From assembly GCF_001672295.1 (NCBI RefSeq), contig NZ_JXMS01000029.1, positions 1 through 48,006 on the forward strand: DNA of 48,006 bases, given 5' to 3'. The stretch comes from Halodesulfovibrio spirochaetisodalis (GTDB lineage: Bacteria > Desulfobacterota > Desulfovibrionia > Desulfovibrionales > Desulfovibrionaceae). Under the pieces are notes generated by a model. The model had not been told where the DNA came from, ran no database searches, and saw only the letters and a program-made list of their open reading frames with translations. Below are positions 41,078-48,006 of the stretch, one piece after another (positions within the stretch are counted from its first letter, which is position 1; every line of letters begins with the position of its first letter). The position numbers were made by a program, and so were the translations under genes.

Positions 41078-42772
41078 ATGCATTGCAGTTTGCAAAAAAG
41101 AGTGCTTCTAGGGGCACTGTTATGTTTTTTATTCCTGACAGGTTGCAGCTCTCCTGCTGAAAAAAAGCAATCTGCATCTACCACGGAAGCGTCTTCTAGC
41201 AAGGCATCCGAAAGAGCCGTTGGCGACAATACAATAAATATTCAAAAACCGGAATACGGTGGGCGCATTATTTTAGGCTCAATAGCTGATATTGCAAATA
41301 TGATCCCCATGCTCAGCACTGATTCCGCTTCGCATACGGTTGCGTCGCATATTTATGTATCCCCTTTAAAATATGATAAAGATCTGAATATTGTTCCGTA
41401 TGCCGCTGAGTCCTTTGAAGTTCTGGATGAAGGCAAACGGATACGTATTACTATGCGCAAAGACGTGCAGTGGGAAGACGGTACACCGCTTACAGCAGAG
41501 GATGTGGAGTTTACATATAAATTATACATAGATCCGAATACTCCTACTGCATATGCGCAAGACTATCTGCTAGTAAAAAAGTTTACTCTTATAGACAAGT
41601 ACACATTTGAAGCAACCTATGAAAAGCCTCTTGCACGCATCCTCATCAGTTGGATGCTTGACATTTTGCCAAAGCACCTGCTTGAAGGAAAAGATCTACT
41701 GTCCTCACCGCTCTCATCAAAGCCTGTAGGTGCAGGTCCATTCAAATTTAAAGAGTGGGACAGGGGCGAAAAAGTTGTTCTTGAAGCAAATGATAACTAC
41801 TTCCTTGGCAGACCGTATCTGGATGAAGTTGTTTATCGTGTTATCCCAGACAGTTCTACAATGTTTCTTGAGTTAAAAGCAGGGCATCTTGATATGATGA
41901 CGCTGACACCGCAACAGTATTTGTATCAGACAGATTCAGCGTTTTTCACAAATAATTTTGCAAAATATCGTTACCTTTCTTCTGGATACTCTTTTTTGGG
42001 CTTTAACTTTAGAAGCAGGTTCTTTCAGGATGCCAGAGTCCGCAGGGCAATATCCTATGCTATTGATAAAGAAGGACTGGTGAAAGGAGTGCTGTTTGGA
42101 CAGGGAAAGGCGACAGAAGGGCCTTACAAGCCGGGAACATGGGTGTACAATACATCCATTGAGGACTATGGGTATGACCCTGCAAAAGCATCTGAGATAA
42201 TGAAGGATGCAGGATGGACGAAGAATAAAAAAGGTGTTCTTGAAAAAGACGGTATCCCGTTTAAATTCACGATTCTGACTAATCAGGGTAATGAAGAACG
42301 GATAAAAACTGCCACGATCATTCAAAGTCAGTTGAAAGATATCGGTATTCAGGTCACTATTAGAACTGTTGAATGGGCTGCATTCATCAAGGAATTTATC
42401 AATAAGGGGCGTTTTGACGCACTTATTTTGGGGTGGAATATTCTTCAGGATCCCGATATTTCTACGGTTTGGCATTCATCACGGGCTGAAGACGGGGGAT
42501 TGAATTTCATTAAATATATCAATCCTGAGCTGGATAAATGGCTTGAACTCGGGCGGAATACGCTTGATATGGATGTGCGGAAAAAGGCGTATGACCGTGT
42601 TCAGGAGATTTTACACACAGACCAGCCATATTGTTTTCTGTATGTTCCGTATTCCCTGCCTATTGTCCATAAGCGATTCAAAGGAATTGAGCCTGCGCTG
42701 TCAGGCATTACACATAATTTAGACCGATGGTGGGTTCCGAAAAGCCAGAGGCATTATGAGGTTGCAAACTAA
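41078..42772 (+). CDS. Peptide/nickel-type ABC substrate-binding lipoprotein
   Basis: A 564-residue SBP_bac_5 family protein, the external receptor for oligopeptides, nickel or similar ligands. From the ATG at 41078 (GAGG at 41069-41072) it begins with a lipoprotein signal ending LFLTGC, so C23 becomes the lipidated residue. A Ser/Ala-rich linker follows, then the family stretches YAAESFEVLDEGKRIRITMRKDVQWEDGTPLTAEDVEFTY, VGAGPFKFKEWDRGEKVVLEAN and FQDARVRRAISYAIDKE. The upstream open frame to 41015 is not used. No permease or ATPase genes are next to it, so it is an orphan receptor; it ends 3 nt before rel. Confidence 0.9.
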   Translation: MHCSLQKRVLLGALLCFLFLTGCSSPAEKKQSASTTEASSSKASERAVGDNTINIQKPEYGGRIILGSIADIANMIPMLSTDSASHTVASHIYVSPLKYDKDLNIVPYAAESFEVLDEGKRIRITMRKDVQWEDGTPLTAEDVEFTYKLYIDPNTPTAYAQDYLLVKKFTLIDKYTFEATYEKPLARILISWMLDILPKHLLEGKDLLSSPLSSKPVGAGPFKFKEWDRGEKVVLEANDNYFLGRPYLDEVVYRVIPDSSTMFLELKAGHLDMMTLTPQQYLYQTDSAFFTNNFAKYRYLSSGYSFLGFNFRSRFFQDARVRRAISYAIDKEGLVKGVLFGQGKATEGPYKPGTWVYNTSIEDYGYDPAKASEIMKDAGWTKNKKGVLEKDGIPFKFTILTNQGNEERIKTATIIQSQLKDIGIQVTIRTVEWAAFIKEFINKGRFDALILGWNILQDPDISTVWHSSRAEDGGLNFIKYINPELDKWLELGRNTLDMDVRKKAYDRVQEILHTDQPYCFLYVPYSLPIVHKRFKGIEPALSGITHNLDRWWVPKSQRHYEVAN

Positions 42773-42775
42773 TCC

Positions 42776-44929
42776 ATGATCAGGATTCAGGAAATATTAG
42801 ATAAAGTAACAGAGCTTCGTCCGGATGCGGACGTTGCTCTGATTCAGAAAGCATATGTCTTTTCTGCTGCTGCGCATGCTGGCCAGACCCGTCTTTCGGG
42901 TGAGCCGTATCTGTCGCACCCGCTTTCTGTAGCCTATGAACTTGCCTGCATGCGAATGGATGATGTTTCCATTGCAGCAGGTTTGCTGCACGATACAGTT
43001 GAAGATACTTCCGCAACCATTGAGGGGATTGATGCCCAGTTTGGTGAAGAAGTGGCGGATGTTGTTGATGGTGTTACTAAAATCAGTCTGATGACCTTTG
43101 AAAGCAAGGAAGCTGCTCAGGCGGAGAACATCCGTAAAATGATCCTTGCCATGGCAGAAGATATCCGCGTGCTTATTGTGAAGCTTGCGGACAGGGTGCA
43201 CAACATGCGCACTCTGGATTTCCAGAAACCTCATAAACAAAAGCTCATTTCGCAAGAGACCATGGATATTTATGTCCCTCTTGCCAACCGTCTTGGTCTG
43301 CACCGTATCAAGCTGGAACTTGAAGATTTAAGTTTTCGTTACTTGCGACCTGAAGTCTTTAATTCCATCACTGAATGGCTGGATGATAACAGAATCTCAG
43401 GTCAGGAGTATATTCAGAGCGTTATTCAGCTGCTTTCATCAATGATGAAAGACAACAAGATTAAAGCTGAAATTAAAGGCCGCATCAAATACCGGTACTC
43501 CATTTACCGGAAAATGGAGCAGCAGAACCTCACGCTGGATCAGGTACATGACATTATTGCCTTTAGGGTGATTGTAAAGGATGTGCGTGATTGTTACGCG
43601 GTGCTGGGGCTTGTTCACGCCATGTGGAAGCCTGTTCACGGCAGGTTTAAAGATTACATCTCCATGCCTAAAGCTAACATGTACCAGAGTTTGCATACGA
43701 CGGTCATGGGACCTGAAGGCGAGCGAATCGAGATCCAGATCCGTACGGATGAGATGGATCAGATGGCTGAATTTGGTGTTGCTTCTCACTGGTTGTACAA
43801 AGAAGGTGGCGGCGGACGCTTGAAAGCCCGTGATGTGCAACAGTTTACTTGGCTTCGTGAACTGCTTGACTGGCAGAAGATGGAGACGGATTCAAAAGAA
43901 TTTATGCGTTCTTTGAAATTCGATCTCTTTAAAGACGAAGTCTATGTCTTTACTCCGGGCGGTGATGTTAAAGAACTGCCGGAAGAGGCCAGCCCTGTTG
44001 ATTTTGCATACATGATTCATACGCAGGTCGGCGATAAATGCTCCGGTGCTAAAGTTAACGGTAAGCTTGTACCGCTCTCTACTCCGCTGAAAAACGGTGA
44101 CACTGTTGAGATTATTACAGACCAACACCGGCACCCGAGCAGGGACTGGTTGCGTTTTGTTAAAACAGCAAAGGCGCGTACCCGTATTAATCACTTTATC
44201 CGTACAGAAGAACGCACCCGCTCCATCAGTCTTGGTAAGGAGATGCTGGAGAAGCTTGGGCGTCGTATGGATATTAATGTTCAGAAGGCTCTTAAAGAGG
44301 GTGCGTTCGAAGCTGTCGCAGAAGAGTTCAATCTCAAAGAAGTTGATGAACTCCTCTCACAGGTCGGGTATGCCCGTCTGACTCCACGTAAGGTTCTTCA
44401 AAGGCTCCTGCCAAAAGACGAACCGGAGCCGGAAGAAACAACTTCTGAACCGCAGGCTGAAGAGCGTGTAGAGCAGACCCACGCTAATAGCGTCGGAATC
44501 AAAGGCGTGGATGACGTGCTCGTGCGTTTTGCACGTTGCTGTACACCGGTTCCGGGTGAAGCCATTGTAGGCTTCATCAGTCGTGGTCGTGGTGTAACAG
44601 TGCATACGTCTGACTGTCCTAATGTGCAGAACCTCGAAGCTGAGCGTCTGATTTCAGTGTATTGGGATGGTACTGAGGATAAGCCGTACCCTGCGCGTAT
44701 CAAGATGATTTCCAAAAACGTGATGGGAATGATGGCAAAGGTAAGTGAACTTTTGATGAATGAAAAAGTGAACCTTGATGCCGGTATGTTCCATTCTATG
44801 GTTGACGGAATGTCTGAAATGGAATTCACCGTCGAAGTGCGTGATATTGCGCATCTCTACAGAACCATTGATAAACTTCGTGCATTGGAAGGAATGGTAG
44901 AAGTATCTAGACTTTCTTCTTCAGATTAA
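42776..44929 (+). CDS. rel: Bifunctional (p)ppGpp synthetase/hydrolase (RelA/SpoT)
   Basis: Makes and degrades the stringent-response alarmone (p)ppGpp. In 717 residues: an HD hydrolase domain with H72-D73 in GLLHDTVEDT and an earlier H48, intact and so probably active; a synthetase domain with GRFKDYISMPKANMYQSLHTTV and EIQIRT, the RFKD form being typical of bifunctional enzymes; a TGS domain near residue 390 (VYVFTPGGDVKELPEEASPVDFAY); a zinc-finger-like CCTPVPGE region; and a C-terminal ACT domain. The start follows the lipoprotein stop by 3 nt and has only a distant GAGG (14 nt spacing), so translation is probably coupled. A terminator follows about 90 nt after the stop. Confidence 0.95.
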   Translation: MIRIQEILDKVTELRPDADVALIQKAYVFSAAAHAGQTRLSGEPYLSHPLSVAYELACMRMDDVSIAAGLLHDTVEDTSATIEGIDAQFGEEVADVVDGVTKISLMTFESKEAAQAENIRKMILAMAEDIRVLIVKLADRVHNMRTLDFQKPHKQKLISQETMDIYVPLANRLGLHRIKLELEDLSFRYLRPEVFNSITEWLDDNRISGQEYIQSVIQLLSSMMKDNKIKAEIKGRIKYRYSIYRKMEQQNLTLDQVHDIIAFRVIVKDVRDCYAVLGLVHAMWKPVHGRFKDYISMPKANMYQSLHTTVMGPEGERIEIQIRTDEMDQMAEFGVASHWLYKEGGGGRLKARDVQQFTWLRELLDWQKMETDSKEFMRSLKFDLFKDEVYVFTPGGDVKELPEEASPVDFAYMIHTQVGDKCSGAKVNGKLVPLSTPLKNGDTVEIITDQHRHPSRDWLRFVKTAKARTRINHFIRTEERTRSISLGKEMLEKLGRRMDINVQKALKEGAFEAVAEEFNLKEVDELLSQVGYARLTPRKVLQRLLPKDEPEPEETTSEPQAEERVEQTHANSVGIKGVDDVLVRFARCCTPVPGEAIVGFISRGRGVTVHTSDCPNVQNLEAERLISVYWDGTEDKPYPARIKMISKNVMGMMAKVSELLMNEKVNLDAGMFHSMVDGMSEMEFTVEVRDIAHLYRTIDKLRALEGMVEVSRLSSSD

Positions 44930-45319
44930 TTGTTTTTTGCCGATAAGCTCTGTAGCCGCGGTTTCTTGTGACTACAGTAGCTATGCAGCAATGCAGGCAG
45001 GTTTTCATGTAGATAAAAAAGCCGCGATTCCCGAAAGGGTTCGCGGCTTTTCTTGTATGCAGTGAGCTTGGCGCGTAAATTGTTGTGGTGCGTTTAGCGT
45101 GTTGCTGGCTTGCTGTTCATAGGCTTTTAAGAACCCGTGTGTTCGGGGGAATGCATATGAGAATACATTTGCAAAAAATAGCAAATTGTTGCCTATTGTA
45201 AAATAATAAGAATTCTCTATGGTGTTCTAAACAGACTGGAAGCGACATGCAGTGTGACTGCATTGAATCAAGGCAGCATGCTGTGCTGGTCCGTTGTAAA
45301 ATGAGAACAGGAGATTCTG
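44930..45319. other. Intergenic region, rel / cheB
   Basis: About 390 bp. It contains the rel terminator at 45017-45052 and, towards cheB, an AT-rich stretch (45165-45225) where the promoter probably lies. No gene is supported. Confidence 0.5.
45017..45052 (+). terminator. Terminator of lipoprotein-rel transcript
   Basis: AAAAGCCGCGA (45017-45027) pairs with TCGCGGCTTTT (45041-45051), with further CCC/GGG pairing in the loop, followed by TCTTG. Confidence 0.85.
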
Positions 45320-46372
45320 TTGATTAGGGTTGTAGTAGTTGATGATTCCGCTTTTATGCGGAAAGCGCTGACAACAATGCTGGAGAAAGATCCGGAGATT
45401 AAAGTTGTGGCAACTGCACGTAATGGTGCAGATGGACTTAATGTCATACGACAGTATGATCCGGATGTTGTTACGCTTGATATCGAGATGCCGAAAATGG
45501 ACGGTCTTACAGCACTTCGTCATATTATGATGGAAATGCCGCGTCCTGTTTTGATGATCAGTTCTCTTACTATGGAAGGTGCAGAGGCAACACTCAAGGC
45601 GATGGAACTTGGTGCAGTGGACTTTATTCCCAAGCAGCTTGCCAATGTCTCGCTTGAGATTGTTAAAATCGAAAAAGACCTTCAGCAAAAAGTAAAACAT
45701 GTTTCCCGTCGTAAAATACGCGCTCCAAGAACCAGCAGGCCGCCGGTAGCTGCAAGACGTGCCGCTCCTGCAGCAGCTCCAGTCATGCGTGGCAGACCGA
45801 AGCGCGATGTTGTTGCAATAGGTGTGTCAACAGGCGGCCCTCCTGCTGTGCAGAAGGTGCTGTCAAAATTGCCTGCAAATTTCCCTGCATCGATTCTTAT
45901 TGCACAGCATATGCCGGGGGCTTTTACAGGTCCTTTTGCAAAGCGTCTGGACAGTGTCTGTAAAATAAAAGTGAAGGAAGCAAGCGGAACAGAGGCTCTT
46001 GCTCCAGGGACAGTCTATATTGCACCGGGTGGTAAGCATATAGTGCTTCAACAGCGAGGTTCCAGAATGGAAGTTGCTGTGAAGGAAGAGCCAGCAGATG
46101 CACTGTATAAGCCTTCTGCAAATATTTTAATTGAATCAGTAGCAAGAACGCAGGGACGCAGAGCAGTGGGGGCAATTTTCACTGGTATGGGAAATGACGG
46201 CTTGCTTGGGATACGCGAATTGAAGAGCAGAGGGGGCTATATTTTAGCACAGAATGATGCCTCCTGTGTCGTGTACGGCATGCCTAAAGCTATTGTAGAC
46301 GCGAAGCTGACCGATGAGATTCATGATATCGATGATATGGCGGCAGCGTTAATGGAAAGCATTTACAAATAA
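45320..46372 (+). CDS. cheB: Chemotaxis response regulator / protein-glutamate methylesterase
   Basis: CheB removes methyl groups from chemoreceptors when phosphorylated by CheA. The 350-residue protein has an N-terminal receiver domain (D8, D9, phospho-acceptor D54 in VTLDIEMPKMDG), an Ala/Pro/Arg-rich linker (about 125-162), and a methylesterase domain with the catalytic triad S170 (GVSTGGPP), H197 (IAQHMPG) and D293 (GMGNDG). The start is TTG at 45320, supported by AGGAG at 45309-45313 and by the family N-terminus IRVVVVDDSAFMRK; no ATG is available nearby. A HEAT-repeat gene follows after 37 nt. Confidence 0.93.
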   Translation: MIRVVVVDDSAFMRKALTTMLEKDPEIKVVATARNGADGLNVIRQYDPDVVTLDIEMPKMDGLTALRHIMMEMPRPVLMISSLTMEGAEATLKAMELGAVDFIPKQLANVSLEIVKIEKDLQQKVKHVSRRKIRAPRTSRPPVAARRAAPAAAPVMRGRPKRDVVAIGVSTGGPPAVQKVLSKLPANFPASILIAQHMPGAFTGPFAKRLDSVCKIKVKEASGTEALAPGTVYIAPGGKHIVLQQRGSRMEVAVKEEPADALYKPSANILIESVARTQGRRAVGAIFTGMGNDGLLGIRELKSRGGYILAQNDASCVVYGMPKAIVDAKLTDEIHDIDDMAAALMESIYK

Positions 46373-46409
46373 TGTCCGCGGGATTTCCGCCAACTAAGAA
46401 GGTTCATTT

Positions 46410-48006
46410 ATGTCTGAATGTGACAAGATTTTAGATCAGTTACGCTCTGATAATTCTGAGTTTGTTCGTGATGCTGCCTTTGTTGCAGGTACAGAAAAAA
46501 TTGAATGTGCAATTCCTGAGCTGATTCGGCATATACAGGAAGGCAATCTGGGAGTGCAGGAAGCTGCTGACCGCGCACTGCGGGCAATCCGCGGTGAAAA
46601 ATCTGTTCAGGCTGTAATTCCGTTACTTGCTTCAGAAGAAGCTCCGATACGTAACGCTGCCATGGATATTCTGCGTGAGATCGCAGAGGATGATCTTGAA
46701 AGCGTTATGAGTCAGCTGAAAAGCTCCGATCCGGATTTGCGAATATTTATTTCTGACATTTTAGGTTCTACTAATAGCTTATTTTCAGTAGCACCGTTAT
46801 GTGAAGCTTTATTGAAAGATCAGGAAGTTAACGTTCGGTATCAGGCTGCTGTCAGCCTTGGTGAACTTGGGTTTTCTGACGCTGCGGATAGCCTTATTCA
46901 AGCTTTGGATGATGAAGAGTGGGTTCAATTTTCAGTTATTGAAGCATTGACCAAAATCGGAGCAGCACAGACAGCCGGTGCACTGGTAAAAGCACTGGGT
47001 AAAGCGACTCCGCTTGTTGCCTCTATGATTGTCGAGGCGCTTGGTGAGATGGGGGATTTGAAAATTGTTCCTCTACTTATTGAGCAAATGAAGTCTGCCC
47101 CTGCTCCACTGCAGAATAAAATTTGTAAAGCGGTTGTGCAGCTTTTGGGAGATAAAGCTCTTGAGTTGTTGCCTTCCGACAAGCGTTCACAATTCTGTAG
47201 TGCCTTGCTGGCAGCACTTGATGATGAAGATGAACAGATTCAGCTTGCTGCGTTGCGTGGGCTTTCTACTGCCAAAGGTGCAGAAGCTACACAGAAGGTG
47301 ATGAGTACCGTGGCAACATTTAATGTTGATCGGGATACCGACAAACTGATTGCAGCAGTTGAGTGTCTTGCCAATATTGGGTGTAACTCTGCATTACTTG
47401 AAGTTTTTCAGGATGATAACGAGCTTGCGTTGCGTGTTGCGGCGGAGGCGGTTTCACGCATGTCAGAAGGCGAGATGCGTAAAGCTCTTCCGACAATACG
47501 GGCTGTATTCAGCGATAAGGGAGTTTTTGTCCAGCGCGATCTTATCACAGTGCTGGTTAAGTCAGCCAATGTTTCAGATGAACTGTTTTTCCAGAATGTA
47601 TTGAGGGAACATTCTGATGAGATGATTCTGAAAAAAGCATTGTACTTTCTTGGGGAAAATTCTTTGCATCCAGAGAGCGCAGAGATTGTATTTGAAATGC
47701 TTTCGCATGACTCTCTTGAGGTAAAGGATGCAGCGCTTGAAGCAGCCATTGCGATGGATAATGAAATGCTCTGGATTCGTTTTGTTTCCAGAGTGGAAAG
47801 TGATGACCCGACAGAACGCATGATGGCTGTGTATGCCTTGGGTAAATCTAGAAATGATGTGCATGTTGAGCTACTTAAAGAAGCACTTTCCGATCCGGTA
47901 GTCGATGTCCGCCTTGTTGCCTTGGAAGGGCTGATTGCTTTAAGCCCTGAGTCTGCAACGCTTATCGAGCAGGTAAAAATGTTGCTCCATGATGCAAACC
48001 GTGATG
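46410..48006 (+). CDS. HEAT-repeat protein, 3' end cut by window
   Basis: An open frame from ATG 46410, with AAGAAGG at 46396-46402, runs to the window end without a stop: at least 532 codons. It begins MSECDKILDQLRSDNSEF and is built of roughly 30-residue helical repeats with Ala, Leu and acidic residues, for example VRYQAAVSLGELGFSDAADSL and VVDVRLVALEGLIALSPE, typical of HEAT/PBS-lyase-like repeats. Such proteins are scaffolds for protein contacts. It lies 37 nt after cheB and is probably part of the same chemotaxis operon. The true length and any C-terminal domain are unknown. Confidence 0.85.
   Translation, partial: MSECDKILDQLRSDNSEFVRDAAFVAGTEKIECAIPELIRHIQEGNLGVQEAADRALRAIRGEKSVQAVIPLLASEEAPIRNAAMDILREIAEDDLESVMSQLKSSDPDLRIFISDILGSTNSLFSVAPLCEALLKDQEVNVRYQAAVSLGELGFSDAADSLIQALDDEEWVQFSVIEALTKIGAAQTAGALVKALGKATPLVASMIVEALGEMGDLKIVPLLIEQMKSAPAPLQNKICKAVVQLLGDKALELLPSDKRSQFCSALLAALDDEDEQIQLAALRGLSTAKGAEATQKVMSTVATFNVDRDTDKLIAAVECLANIGCNSALLEVFQDDNELALRVAAEAVSRMSEGEMRKALPTIRAVFSDKGVFVQRDLITVLVKSANVSDELFFQNVLREHSDEMILKKALYFLGENSLHPESAEIVFEMLSHDSLEVKDAALEAAIAMDNEMLWIRFVSRVESDDPTERMMAVYALGKSRNDVHVELLKEALSDPVVDVRLVALEGLIALSPESATLIEQVKMLLHDANRD

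Noticed and set aside
1-48006. tRNA, rRNA, CRISPR arrays, insertion sequences, prophage
   Set aside because: Looked for cloverleaf-like GGTTCRANNCC patterns, regular spaced repeats, transposase or integrase domains; none were seen.

Overview
The window looks like chromosomal DNA of a deltaproteobacterial sulfate reducer of the Desulfovibrionaceae, possibly close to Halodesulfovibrio. The strongest pointers are a complete hdrCBA-flxDCBA operon, Desulfovibrio-style GC-rich intergenic repeats, and the company of a LUD-domain protein, a large flagellin, chemotaxis genes and type III-like GAPDH. Genus assignment is inference from gene content and remembered family knowledge; no search was run. I see no tRNA, rRNA, CRISPR array, insertion sequence or prophage.

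Layout. 1-4411: a polar amino acid ABC transporter (ATPase, periplasmic binding protein, two permeases) running directly into prmA. A 247-bp stretch bounded by a 13-bp inverted repeat lies in its leader, and a perfect hairpin separates the binding-protein gene from the permeases. 4412-12375: prmA 3' region with a repeat, a DsbD-type thiol reductant transporter, a methyltransferase, an M24 peptidase, a CoA-binding/YkgJ-type pair, a J-domain protein followed by a second copy of the repeat, and a YdjM-type membrane protein. 12376-20144: a long leader, then the seven-gene hdrCBA-flxDCBA operon, which couples NADH oxidation to ferredoxin and a disulfide-type acceptor. 20207-25846 (minus strand): an unusually long flagellin, fba-gap of glycolysis/gluconeogenesis, and surE.

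26106-33907 (plus strand): a YhaM-like OB/HD nuclease and tmk, then a tight operon of a histone-deacetylase-family protein, an exported TPR protein and a LUD protein, then a fused succinyl-CoA-synthetase-like enzyme (beta and alpha in one chain). 33991-35174 (minus): an AhpD/CMD-like gene and a NemR-like TetR regulator, each preceded by the same 15-bp palindromic operator. 35712-40868: a Cache-domain chemoreceptor and a SWIM-SNF2 helicase, convergent on a shared terminator. 41078-44929: an orphan peptide-binding lipoprotein gene 3 nt upstream of a bifunctional (p)ppGpp synthetase/hydrolase. 45320-48006: cheB (TTG start) and a HEAT-repeat gene cut by the window end.

Most genes are ordinary core metabolism. 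The parts most worth a second look are the two intergenic repeats with an identical 60-nt core located in the 3' regions of two unrelated genes, the NemR-like regulon with its paired operators, the deacetylase-TPR-LUD operon beside the fused CoA ligase, the lipoprotein-rel pair, and the leader of the hdr-flx operon. I did not find one clear, wholly new system.
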